A stretch of DNA of 64,000 nt from Porites lobata. Lineage: Eukaryota; Cnidaria; Anthozoa; Scleractinia; Poritidae. Positions 42,410 to 53,667 of this stretch are shown here, in pieces; within the stretch, counting starts at the first letter, position 1, and every line of letters begins with the position of its first letter. Below the pieces are notes generated by a model. The model saw only the letters and a list, made by a program, of their open reading frames with translations. It was not told the DNA's origin and made no database searches. Location of the stretch: assembly GCA_942486035.1 (NCBI GenBank), contig CALNXK010000045.1:2851001-2915000 (forward strand). Reading direction: 5' to 3'. The translations under genes and the position numbers were made by a program.

Positions 42410-44146
42410 ATGATGAAAAGGATTGGTAAAGGAAGCTGCATGTCTTCAAAAAGGGAACAGAGTGGAACATTCTTCACAAAAGTAAGAAACCTAAAAGAAC
42501 AACAGAGAATCCACACGGGAAAGAAGTCTTACAAATGTAAACAGGGTGGCAAATGTTTTAGAGGAACAGTAGAACTAACAACACATGATGAACGAGTTCA
42601 CACTGGAAAAAAACCTTATGAATGTAAGCAATGTGGCAAGAGTTTTAGTCAATCAGGAAACCTAAAGTCACATCAGAGAGTCCACACGGGAGAGAAGCCT
42701 TTTAAAAGTACACGGTGTGGCAAGTGTTTTAGCAGAGTAGGGGACCAGAAAACACATGAAAGAGTTCATACAGGAGAGAAGCCATATGAATGTAAACAGT
42801 GTGGCAAGTGTTTTAGCAGAGTAGGGGACCAGAAAAGACATGAAAGAGTTCATACAGGAGAGAGGCCTTATGAATGTAAACAGTGTGGCAAGTGTTTTCA
42901 ACGTCGAGGACATTTGAGGATGCATGAAAGAGTTCATACTGGAGAGAGGCCTTGTGAATGTAAACAGTGTGGCAAGTGTTTTCATCATACAGGGAGTCTG
43001 AGGATGCATGAAAGAGTTCATACTGGAGAGAGGCCTTATGAATGTAAACAGTGCGGCAAGTGTTTTAAACAGACAGGAAGTTTGAGGATGCATGAAAGAG
43101 TTCATACTGGAGAGAGGCCTTATGAATGTAAACAGTGTGGCAAGTGTTTTCAACAGACAGGAATTTTGAGGAGGCATGAAAGAGTTCATACTGGAGAGAG
43201 GCCTTATGAATGTAAACAGTGTGGCAAGTGTTTTCAACGGAAAGGAAATTTGAGGGTGCATGAAAGAGTTCATACTGGAGAGAGGCCTTATGAATGTAAA
43301 CAATGTGGCAAGTGTTTTCATCGTACAGGAAGTTTGAGGATGCATGAAAGAGTTCATACTGGAGAGAGGCCTTATGAATGTAAACATTGTCGCAAGTGTT
43401 TTCAACGTGGAGGACATTTGAAGAGGCATGAAAGAGTTCATACTGGAGAGAGGCCTTATGAATGTAAACAGTGTGGCAAGTGTTTTCAACAGACAGGAAA
43501 TTTGAGGATGCATGAAAGAGTTCATACTGGAGAGAGGCCTTATGAATGTAAACAGTGTGGCAAGTGTTTTCAACGGAAAGGAAATTTGAGGGTGCATGAA
43601 AGAGTTCATACTGGAGAGAGGCCTTATGAATGTAAACAATGTGGCAAGTGTTTTCATCATACAGGAAGTTTGAGGATGCATGAAAGAGTTCATACTGGAG
43701 AGAGGCCTTATGAATGTAAACAGTGCGGCAAGTGTTTTAAACAGACAGGAAGTTTGAGGATGCATGAAAGAGTTCATACTGGAGAGAGGCCTTATGAATG
43801 TAAACGTTGTGGCAAGTGTTTTAGCATAGTGGGTAGCCTTAGAAGACACGAAAAAGTCCACACTAAAGCAAGGTGCGGTACACGTTACAGTAAAAGACGT
43901 CCGTCTAAACGTTTGCTTCGACAGCGCAATAGCGAAGGAAGTAAGAGAATTGATATCAGTTCAGGAATTACAAACAACCAACTGACTCAAAGAGACTCTA
44001 GAAACAGAAGTCGTGTAGTAAACTGCCAATCAGCTACCGTTGAGACAAACAGCTGTTGGATTTGTCAAGAGGAGATGAGTAGTGTAGCTTTTCTTCTTCA
44101 ACACTATGAAAATCATATGAGGCATGTAGTTGAAGATGACTTGTAA
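42410..44146 (+). CDS. ZNF5: 16-unit C2H2 zinc-finger protein (14 intact fingers)
   Basis: A 578-residue paralogue in tandem unit II, the same length as ZNF4, with near-identical ends but a different finger order. Finger 1 has lost its second Cys and finger 3 its first Cys, as in ZNF4. It has an extra SRVGDQ finger (finger 4), lacks ZNF4's QYTGS and QHTGS fingers, repeats the QRKGN/HHTGS pair, and has a unique QRGGH finger with CRKCF. The array therefore changed by gain and loss of whole 84-bp units with no net length change. The tail differs slightly (VNCQSATVETN). The splice acceptor TTGTTTAAG|ATAG (42373|42374) is intact and in phase with MMKR, but no promoter/first-exon copy lies in this unit. 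Expression may depend on the 28-kb exon or an unrecognised promoter. It is probably a nuclear DNA-binding protein. Confidence 0.88.
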   Translation: MMKRIGKGSCMSSKREQSGTFFTKVRNLKEQQRIHTGKKSYKCKQGGKCFRGTVELTTHDERVHTGKKPYECKQCGKSFSQSGNLKSHQRVHTGEKPFKSTRCGKCFSRVGDQKTHERVHTGEKPYECKQCGKCFSRVGDQKRHERVHTGERPYECKQCGKCFQRRGHLRMHERVHTGERPCECKQCGKCFHHTGSLRMHERVHTGERPYECKQCGKCFKQTGSLRMHERVHTGERPYECKQCGKCFQQTGILRRHERVHTGERPYECKQCGKCFQRKGNLRVHERVHTGERPYECKQCGKCFHRTGSLRMHERVHTGERPYECKHCRKCFQRGGHLKRHERVHTGERPYECKQCGKCFQQTGNLRMHERVHTGERPYECKQCGKCFQRKGNLRVHERVHTGERPYECKQCGKCFHHTGSLRMHERVHTGERPYECKQCGKCFKQTGSLRMHERVHTGERPYECKRCGKCFSIVGSLRRHEKVHTKARCGTRYSKRRPSKRLLRQRNSEGSKRIDISSGITNNQLTQRDSRNRSRVVNCQSATVETNSCWICQEEMSSVAFLLQHYENHMRHVVEDDL

Positions 44147-44520
44147 AATGGAATGGTTCTCGTTCAGGTTTTCGTGAATTTCGTTTCTGTTCTGTTAGGT
44201 TTTGTCATTGAGTGGAAGCATGGCAACGTTTGGTTTAGGTTACTTGTCATGAGTGGCTTGTATTTTCAGTGCGTTGTTTTCTCTCCATGAAAAGTTTGAA
44301 TTGTGATTTTCTTAGGTGATTTGATGTAGTTGGCAGCTGTTGCTTTTTTGTTGACGGGAAGAAAAATTCTTTTGCAATCCCGTTATGTTCTTTTTGCGAT
44401 GGATAATTCAACCAACTTTTTGAAAGAGAAAACATTTGTGGACTATTTTGAAATTTAACATATGGACAGACAATCCTATGAGATGAGCTCGTTGAATATC
44501 TTTAGAAAATATAATAATAC

Positions 44521-44526
44521 AATAAA
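44521..44526 (+). promoter_or_regulatory. Candidate polyadenylation signal AATAAA (ZNF5)
   Basis: Lies about 375 bp after the stop, immediately before the unit II/III junction. Confidence 0.55.
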
Positions 44527-44672
44527 GCAGCCAGAGGTTTAAAACGATTAAAACGTAATGGATCAAAGGTGTGTAAAATGTAGATTTTTTACTTAATATG
44601 CGGTTTTAATGTACTATGTTCTCGACCCTACGAGCAGTTAGCTTCAACTATTTTATCGAGTACTTATAAAGG

Positions 44673-44683
44673 TAATAATAATA

Positions 44684-44716
<33 letters not shown>
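44673..44716. repeat. (TAA)n microsatellite, unit III
   Basis: Orthologous tract of intermediate length. Confidence 0.8.
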
Positions 44717-44717
<1 letters not shown>

Positions 44718-45602
44718 CTTTTTGTTAAGGGTAACATTTCATATTTCTCGATAATCTACACTTGGCCCGTGGAAAAATAATGAATAAAAAAGACAAAAAT
44801 CGATAAAAAAACCCCCTATGATTCATAGGCGAGAATTTGAAGATTAACTAACGAAGGAATTGCTAAAGATTGTCCACTTCAATCCGCTTAAGTTTTTTTT
44901 TCGAAAGACGTCAAGGTTGTATATATATGTAAAGTGAAATCAATTGGATAACCGATCGTACTTCCAGTGACATCGGCGAAGCAGAATTCTGTCACAGACA
45001 ACTCAGCGCTCTCCGGTGAGGATTAAAGACCGGACCGGCAGAAAAGAGGTACCCTGCGCGCAAGCTCTCCATTTTGGAAAGTCGCGACAAGTCACGGAAG
45101 AGCAACGACTTGCCCTAGCGTGTTTTCTCTCGGCTCGTTTCTCTCGCCATGATTGAAGAATTTCCTTGCAGGATAGGAGAGCGACAAAAATGGAGCCTAC
45201 TTAATAAAGTTTCACCTGAAAAAAATGTTCAAACTGTTAGAGGTTTAAAGGTAACCATATTGTATGTATTCCGGATAAAGAAAGGCCGAGTTTGCATTAG
45301 GCAAATTTAGAAGTAATATGATGATCTTTTAACGCAACTTTTTTTTTGCAACGTATTGTACCGTTGTCTAGTCTGCGGGGCAGGCGCCTGTTAGTTGTTT
45401 TTCACCGGCCCCGCCCGCGCGAAGGGGAGGGGAGGCCCCCCTGTCCTTTTCTTCCCTCGCGAGTCCTCGACAATTCTTCCCTCGCCCTAAAAAAGGCGGA
45501 GCCTGCTAGGCAGGCTGACTGTTATCTGGAGGATTCAGCACGGTTTGACGGACAAAACTTGGCAAACGCCAACAGAACGCAGCGGAATTCTTCGTCAGAC
45601 CC

Positions 45603-45774
45603 AGCCTGCGTAGCAAGCGTTTCTGTGCAGTTTAGGAGAAAAGAACGAGGAACGATAGTCAAAGACCGCGAGAAAAGTGGCGCAAGTAAAAGAGCGGGGA
45701 GGGGGTGAGTATACCACAAGTCCCCTTGTATTTCTTTGCTCCGAAACCAAACGGAAACGCTTGCTACGCAGGCT
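45603..45774. mobile_element. AGCCTGCGTAGC MITE, unit III
   Basis: Full-length form as in unit I. Confidence 0.75.
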
Positions 45775-46136
45775 ACGTCTTGGCTACGTCAGACTCTGTC
45801 CACCTTCTCCTACGTCCGAGGAAGACTGGGTAAAAACACGCTGAGTCATCACTTCATAATTGCCGACTCTTGCAAATCTCAAAAATCTATAAATTGTTGA
45901 AGGTAAGGAGAGCTTCTCAGTACATTATATACATATCTTAGAGTGATTTACGTGTTAGAATTAATCGTCACAAGAAAAGAGCTAAGATTTTAAGCCTGTA
46001 TTGATCTACGAGTTCGCCTCGCTTGGCTCATAAAGCGCCTCTTATGCAGGCGAGTACTGATGAACATATGTTTACCGCTAGGTTTAATTGTCGCTCAGAA
46101 ATCCCATGAGTGTATCGGATTGAGGTGATTATATTT

Positions 46137-48952
46137 ATGGGGGGTGATTACCGCCAAAATGAGATGTTGTATTATGCTATTCTATGGTGATCTTTTAGAC
46201 TCCACAATAGGCCATTTTACAGTTATGGATGGAAGCGAGGCTGAGGCTTGTTTGGATACAAACCTTCCTGCTTTATTATGTAAATCAAGTTATTCTTATG
46301 CTTACTAGTATTTTTCAAGAACAATTTCCACAACAAAGCAAAGAAGGTTTGTATCAAAACAAGGTCACCCTCACCCTCGCTTCCGTCCATAACTGTAAAA
46401 TGGCTTATTGGTGTTATGTCCTCTTTGTTTGGCATTGTAAATTCCATTCGTCCATTCTGTATTTTGTTATGTATTTACACATTCTATTATGTATTGTATT
46501 CTGCTATCCTAACATGACGTTTTAGACTTTTGTTGTGATGTTTTGCTCTTTCTATTTGGCAGTGTAAATTTCTGTATCTTATTGTGCAATTCTACATTCT
46601 ATTATGCACTTATGTATCCCGGGGGGGAAGGGGGGTTGTTACTTGGTTTAATTTTTGCCGGGTATGTGCCGCTGGCCTCTCAGAGCCCCTGCCCCATTAT
46701 AGTTTATTCTGTGGCCAATTATAGACCCCTTATTAGTCGCTCTTGGGAAAATATGTAATTTTTGCAATCCCAGCTTAGTCACTTTCTATTTATGTATCTA
46801 CCTTATACTCTACTTTTCACCAACAGTACAAACATTCTGGTATGTCTGGTAACTGCTAATATGAAGAACTGTCTTACCCTAAAAATCAGAAAATTTACGA
46901 CTCCATTCTAGTAACTCTATCGAAAATGCGACCCCTTTATAGTCAATCCAATCGTGAAAATGCAACCCATCCAGCGGCACATCCCCATTAGCCTCTTATA
47001 AGGAAGTACCCTCCCCAGGTTATGTATGTTATCATCCAAGATTGGGTTACTTCCTGAATTTTTGTATTCTGTTTTGCGTTCCCGTATTATGATCTGTTTC
47101 ATCTTGTGAATCGAAGTTGTATTATGCTTACGTCATATCCTGCATGGCACTCAGTGGACAAAAATTAGACGACCGAGCAGGGGGAATGGGTATCATTCTA
47201 AGCCACGTTGCCATTTTCTGCCATCCGCTGTCAAAATGGCGGACAATGTTGATAAGACGGATCGAAAAGAAGACGAGCATTGATCAAGGTTTAAAGCTTT
47301 TAAGGGAGGCAAAAGAGTTACTTTCTGGTTCCTTAAGTGATAATATTGTTGGTTTACACATGACGTCACTAAAATTGAAACTAAAAAACTATCGATCCTA
47401 CCGAGATTTTACTTTCACGATGCATTAGAGCAGCTGAAAACTAATTTTCATAGAAATTTTCGCTTCAAAAGGGTTCTTGGTTTTGTGATAGAGTACGCTT
47501 GAATTTCTAAGCGTTTGCGTGACGCGGCTTTTACGTGACAGCCAAGAGAGCTGTCATGTAGGTTAAAAAAATGACTTATTTCAGGAAATTTTGCTATCTA
47601 AACTGTTCATGTATTACAAAAAGTATTACTTTAATGTTTATGAGTTTCTCGCAGAATAAATTCATGCTTTTGTAGCAAAACTCGGTAACAGATGTTTTTG
47701 TTGGTTTCCGTCTGCCATGTTGGAGCTCATCCAGGTAAGCACCAGCATGGCGTCTCCATACAAATCTCTATAAGTTTGGGTAAAACATTTCTTCGGATAT
47801 CTTGTATACGAAAAATTCCTCTGACCTGAATCTTGATGAGGGTCTTTGTATATGTACCTCCTTTCATTTCCCAGATTCTGGACTAATTTATCTATTCAAC
47901 AGTTTTGATTTTTATTTTGATGTATTTTGAATGGCGTGAAAAAAAAAACCAGCAATTCCTCTGGTTAATAGTACAGATCCATTCCTAATCAAAACAGAAG
48001 TGAGAGAATTGCCTCAAATCTTCGCGCGCTTTTCAGTGCATACGATGATAGCCCTGTTAATACTCGACGTCCTGCTCCACAAAGTAGAAATCAAATTGCA
48101 AGTCCGCCAAAAAGGAGAGGAAGGCATGCTTCCGTGTTTTCAAGCCTCAGAAAACATGGACACATGAATTTCTGTCTGTCGTACTGTGAACAAGACGTTG
48201 TTTTGTTTTTTTTATCATGTTTCCTCAACAGACTTTGAAGGGAAAATAGAGGGTCTGTAACCCGAAAATGGAAGCTAGAATGTACTCTTTGGTCAACAAT
48301 TCCAGCATCAAAACAGCCGAGTATAAGTCTATACAGACAATCTAGTCGATATTGCACGTGATCCAGGGTGTCTGAGTCACCATTTCCTGACTCTGTCTCA
48401 AAATATTGAGCAATATGTTCCGAAGGTGGTTTCTGACTGCAACATGACTGTCGACATTGTGCGCCTTTTAAACAGCGGATGGCAGAAAATGGCAGCGTCG
48501 TTGAGAATGATACCCATTCCCCCTGCTTGGCCGTCTAATTTTTGCCCACTGAGTGCCATGCAGGATATGACGTAAGCATAAACCAACTTCACAAGCTGAA
48601 ACAGATCATAATACTGGGACGCAAAACAGAATACAAAAATTCCGAAAGTAACCCAATCTTGGATGATAACATACATAAGTGCATAGAATGTAGAATTGCA
48701 CAATAGCTTACAGAACTTTACACTGCCAAGTAGAAAGAGCAAAACATCACCACAGAAGTCTAAAATGTCATATGTTAGAATAGCAGAATACAATACATAA
48801 TAGAATGTGTAAATACATAAAAAAATACAGAATGGACGAATGGAATTTACAATGCCAAATAGAGAGGACATAACACCAATTATTGTGGAGTCTAAAAGAT
48901 CATAATAGAATAGCAATACCACATCTCATTTTGGTGGTAATCACCCCTCATA
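46137..48952. mobile_element. Long-TIR element, unit III
   Basis: Copy of 30524-33338, flanked by TATATTT (46130-46136, 48953-48959). The hydrophobic frame is at 48398-48922 on the minus strand. Confidence 0.8.
46618..47019. mobile_element. hAT-like nested element, unit III
   Basis: Flanked by TTATGTAT (46610-46617, 47020-47027). Confidence 0.75.
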
Positions 48953-50229
48953 TATATTTGCCTTTGTAACAAGCATTTCTGCGCGAACTTGTTAAACAAA
49001 AGGGTTCCACCTTCAACAAACTCGCGTTGAAACGCTTGGTTAGGACTGTCATTAAGAGCCGGGGACCGAGGATTTCCCCACCCATTAGGCCATCCCAATT
49101 TAATGCTTTGTTTCCCATCGCCTGACTGACCCAATTCCAGAATCACTTGTAAAGAAGCAAGTACTTTAAATCTTGTCTTATTAACACCAATTGTCTTAAA
49201 TTATCATCGATACTTCGTTTTTGTAGCCTTTTTAGACATTTGATAGTCCTGTTTCACCATCTGATTATATCTTGCAGACTAAACGTGAGATTTACTGGCA
49301 CCCAGACCCGTTCATTCTTTTTTTTTTTTTGCCCAACCGACCGACCCACCTTCACGAGAGGGAGGGTGATAAGAAACGAAACATTTTATTGGGATGGCCT
49401 TATGAACATGGCCCCGGCTACTTTCATAGGTAAATAGAAGAAAAATAGAACCAAAAGAAATCCCTAGCTGTTTGATTCCCACCTACTTGTTGTATTTACC
49501 CGGCAACTTGAAATCTTAGAGACATCCCTGCTTGTTACGCTGCTTATAGCGGACAGACAGACTTAAGTTATAGGGATCCCAGAGATTTATGAGATTTAAA
49601 ACTAACAGTTTAGTGGAGATATATCGTTGTTTTAGTTAGGCTGTGTTTCAAAGACGAGCGGGGTGGGGGCGGTTAGGATTTTGTAAATATGGGAGATCTA
49701 AAATCTGGAAATTGCCTCTCTTAAAGTAATTTGCAACATCAGCCACCCCACCCTGCATAACTGCGAATCAACCCATGGGTGTGGCTATGGACATTATACA
49801 AAGTCTTACCTAAAGTATATACTGTCAAATTAAATTCCGCTTTGTTAACAAAATAATCTTGACTGGGAAAACTGGGTTAAAAAGCAAATTTCGTGACCAG
49901 TGTGGGAGATAATCTAGGCATATATGTTACTGGGCCCTGAACACTGCTGTGTTCTCATTCAAGATCACGGTATCAATAGTTTTGCAAATAACACAAAACT
50001 GTGGGTTGACCAAAGAAAATGGACTGGTTTCTTAGCAAGACAAGGTTTAAAAATGTCAGCTTCAACGGTACAATGGTAAATAATTTCATTGCACCTATAA
50101 TTACTAATTACATGTAACAAATCAGGAACATTTAAACAATGTTTGTATTGTTGCAAGTACATTTGGGAGTTTGTCCAGATCTTGTTGTTTAAGATAGTTG
50201 AGGCTTTAACAAATAACTTGATTTATTTC

Positions 50230-51812
50230 ATGATGAAAAGGATTGGTAAAGGAAGCTGCATGTCTTCAAAAAGGGAACAGAGTGGAACATTCTTCACAAA
50301 AGTAAGAAACCTAAAAGAACAACAGAGAGTCCACACGGGAAAGAAGTCTTACAAATGTAAACAGGGTGGCAAATGTTTTAGAGGAACAGTAGAACTAACA
50401 ACACATGATGAACGAGTTCACACTGGAAAAAAACCTTATGAATGTAAGCAATGTGGCAAGAGTTTTAGTCAATCAGGAAACCTAAAGTCACATCAGAGAG
50501 TCCACACGGGAGAGAAGCCTTTTGAAAGTACACGGTGTGGCAAGTGTTTTAGCAGAGTAGGGGACCAGGAAAGACATGAAAGAGTTCATACAGGAGAGAA
50601 GCCATATGAATGTAAACACTGTGGCAAGTGTTTTAGCAGAGTAGGGGACCAGAAAAGACATGAAAGAGTTCATACAGGAGAGAGGCCTTATGAATGTAAA
50701 CACTGTGGCAAGTGTTTTAGCAGAGTAGGGGACCAGAAAAGACATGAAAGAGTTCATACAGGAGAGAGGCCTTATGAATGTAAACAGTGTGGCAAGTGTT
50801 TTCAACGTCGAGGACATTTGAGGATGCATGAAAGAGTTCATACTGGAGAGAGGCCTTGTGAATGTAAACAGTGTGGCAAGTGTTTTCAACATACAGGAAA
50901 TTTGAGGATGCATGAAAGAGTTCATACTGGAGAGAGGCCTTATGAATGTAAACAGTGTGGCAAGTGTTTTAAACAGACAGGAATTTTGAGGATGCATGAA
51001 AGAGTTCATACTGGAGAGAGGCCTTATGAATGTAAACAGTGTGGCAAGTGTTTTCAACGGAAAGGACATTTGAGGATGCATGAAAGAGTTCATACTGGAG
51101 AGAGGCCTGTTTTGTTTTTCAACATACAGGAAATTTGAGGAAAAAGAGTTCATACTGAGGGAATGTAAACAGTGTGGCAAGTGAAAGACAGTTTGAGGAT
51201 GCATCAAAGAGTTCATACTGGAGAGAGGCCTTATGAATGTAAACAATGTGGCAACGGAAAGTTTGAAGGTTTCATACTGGAGAGAGGCCTTATGAATGTA
51301 AACAATGTGGCAAGTGTTTTCATCATACAGGAAGTTTGAGGATGCATGAAAGAGTTCATACTGGAGAGAGGCCTTATGAATGTAAACAGTGCGGCAAGTG
51401 TTTTAAACAGACAGGAAGTTTGAGGATGCATGAAAGAGTTCATACTGGAGAGAGGCCTTATGAATGTAAACATTGTGTCAAGTGTTTTAGCAGAGTGGGT
51501 AGCCTTAGAAGACACGAAAAAGTCCACACTAAAGCAAGGTGCGCTACACGTTACAGTAAAAGACGTCCGTCTAAACGTTTGCTTCGACAGCGCAATAGCG
51601 ACGGAAGTAAGAGAATTGATATCAGTTCAGGAATTACAAACAACCTACGGACTCAAAGAGACTCTAGAAACAGAAGTCGTGTAGTAAACTTCCAATCAGC
51701 TACCGTTGAGACACACAGCTGTTGGATTTGTCAAGAGGAGATGAGTAGTGTAGCTTTTCTTCTTCAACACTATGAAAATCATATGAGGCATGTAGTTGAA
51801 GATGACTTGTAA
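50230..51812 (+). pseudogene. ZNF6: disrupted C2H2 zinc-finger paralogue
   Basis: The frame from the shared MMKR is open to 51138 and encodes nine finger units. Unit 1 lacks its second Cys and unit 3 its first Cys. There are three SRVGDQ-type units, then QRRGH, QHTGN, KQTGI and QRKGH. Between about 51108 and 51290 at least five small deletions within four consecutive 84-bp units shift the frame, giving a stop after RPVLFFNIQEI. The original frame resumes and is intact from about 51290 through 51812 (HHTGS and KQTGS units, a CVKCFSRVGS unit, the SKRLLRQR tail and the CWICQEEMSS finger). The undamaged ends imply recent disruption or a sequencing/assembly fault in the repeat. If it is real, translation would yield a nine-finger protein without the conserved tail. 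The upstream splice acceptor (50193|50194) is intact. Confidence 0.8.
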
Positions 51813-52185
51813 AATGGAATGGTTCTCGTTCAGGTTTTCGTGAATTTCGTTTCTGTTCTGTTAGGTTTTGTCATTGAGTGGAAGCATGGCAACGTTTGGT
51901 TTAGGTTACTTGTCATGAGTGGCTTGTATTTTCAGTGGGTCGTTTTTTCTCCATGAAAAGTTCGAATTGTGATTTTCTTAGGTGATTTGATGTGGTTGGC
52001 AGCTGTTGCTTTTTTGTTGACGGGAAGAAAAATTCTTTTGCAATCCTGTTATGTTCTTTTTGCGATGGATAATTCAACCAACTTTTTGAAAGAGAAAACA
52101 TTTGGGGACTTTTTTGAAATTTAACATATGGACAGACAATCCTATGAGATGAGCTCGTTGAATATCTTTAGAAATATAATAATAC

Positions 52186-52191
52186 AATAAA
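52186..52191 (+). promoter_or_regulatory. Candidate polyadenylation signal AATAAA (ZNF6)
   Basis: Conserved position about 375 bp after the ZNF6 stop. Confidence 0.5.
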
Positions 52192-52205
52192 ACAGCCAGC
52201 GGTTT

Positions 52206-53242
52206 TTTAAAACAGTGTCTTATGAATGGCTGACTCTAGAATGACATGGAGGAAAACTTTATGTTCGCCTCGTTTCCTTGACAACCCATCCGCATAGATT
52301 TTCACATATTTCCGGATTTGAACGAAAAAAGAAAGATAACGGCTTTGTTTCAGGACGATAGCCGAGCATAAAGGTAAAAAAAGAAACACGAAATAAAATT
52401 TTGAGAACAGCGAGAACTGAACATTCGTGTTTACAGTTTATTGTGTGTTTTGTTGTAGCCTCGTGTTGAGTACTATTGCAACCCTAGTGGTTCAGAAAAT
52501 ATACCTATCGAGAGCGTTCTTACTTTGTTGCTATTCGCAGTCAGGAAACAGTTCTCAAATGGACTGACATTTAACATTTGGTCAAACACGCCTACAAGGA
52601 CTTGAAAAATAAATTGACCCGAGAGAATGCGAGCTTCCAAATCATCTTTTTCACTTTTGTTAACTCTCAAGTGACGTAGAATGCTACCTCTTGTTCAGAG
52701 TTCTTCCATGAAAAATCATCCAGGGCCCAGTTATTGGAGGGCCAATAAACGCTAACCCGGGATTAAATTTTGATCTGGTTATCTTGCTCTTCCGTTCAAA
52801 ACCATTTTATCGGTTAATTTTCTTTATTCTCTATTGCGCATCAAATCATTGCATTGCAGGCAAAAAGAACTAAACGGAATTTGGCTTTTAGGCTTTCATA
52901 TCTGTATTTAAATTTCGCACTAACCCTGGGTTATCTTGACACTGTTTAGAACAACCCTGCCCAGGGTTAGTTTTCACGTTTTTGACTCTACAAAATCACA
53001 CGCGTTTCGTTGACCAGGAAGTCAGAGTGAATACCCACAAAAACACATGACATTAGAAGACGCCTTATTAATATTTTTCCTCTTTCTTACTAAACATCGT
53101 CTTCGCATCCTTCTGTCAAAAAGGGAAATAACCACCCCATTTCTTATCTAAGAAAATAGCTGACATTTCGTGACGTCAACACTGGTTTCCCGCGAAATGA
53201 CATCTGAGGAACGAGCTCAGACATTCCATACTGATGACATGT
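52206..53242 (+). other. Downstream flank of ZNF6
   Basis: Collinear with 13340-14313 and 26970-28002. It contains the block-copy MITE at 52723-52962. No gene is seen. Confidence 0.5.
52723..52962. mobile_element. MITE, GGGCCCAGTTATTG family (block copy)
   Basis: Block copy of 8390-8629; the right end is diverged to AACAACCCTGCCC. Confidence 0.6.
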
Positions 53243-53574
53243 CACTACCCAGATCAGGGTAGTGCTTCCGATTGGTTGAGCAAATTTTTAACCAATAAGA
53301 CGAACTACCCAGCTCTGGGGAGAATTTGTTTGATGACATTATTCTTCTAACTCGTTACTTGATACTTGATACATTCTTGTCGAGGTTGAGTGATCTGGCG
53401 GAGCTTGAGCAACGGCGTTTTTAAGCGACAGACGGCAACCGGCGGAAAGAGAGTTTCTGCATTCTTAGGCGGTTGTTTTGATCCAAATTTTCGGTCAATT
53501 AAATCTTCTCTTTAAGAGAAAAGAAAGGAAGCAATACAAATTTGGTAGCGTCAAATCAGTTTACAGTCAAACAG
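53243..53574 (+). promoter_or_regulatory. Candidate promoter and first exon downstream of ZNF6
   Basis: The best dyad of the four copies, CACTACCC-AGATCA-GGGTAGTG (53243-53264), then ATTGG (53271-53275), CCAAT and a decayed CCCAGCTCTGGG. The exon-like part ends GTCAAACAG|GTAACACA (53574|53575) and has no ATG at the 28180-equivalent site. Its partner finger exon would lie beyond this window or be lost. Confidence 0.35.
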
Positions 53575-53667
53575 GTAACACAATAAACATCAGAAATATT
53601 TCTAGAATGTATAATATTGTGTTGCAAGAAAAAAGCAAATCGGGCGCGAGAAGCTAAACCGCAAAAT

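Larger units (their letters stand above)
36779..44544 (+). repeat. Tandem unit II (contains ZNF5)
   Basis: It begins at the fused junction GAGGTTTAAAACGATTAAAA, which joins ZNF4 3' flank directly to DNA equivalent to 28755. The roughly 2 kb that carries the GGGCCCAG MITE, candidate promoter and first exon is missing at this junction. The non-coding parts are visibly very similar to units I and III, indicating a recent origin. Confidence 0.9.
44545..52205 (+). repeat. Tandem unit III (contains ZNF6)
   Basis: Same layout as units I and II. At its right edge it continues into the full downstream block (CAGTGTCTTATGAATGG onwards) that was deleted at the two internal junctions, so it is the terminal unit. 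Confidence 0.9.
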
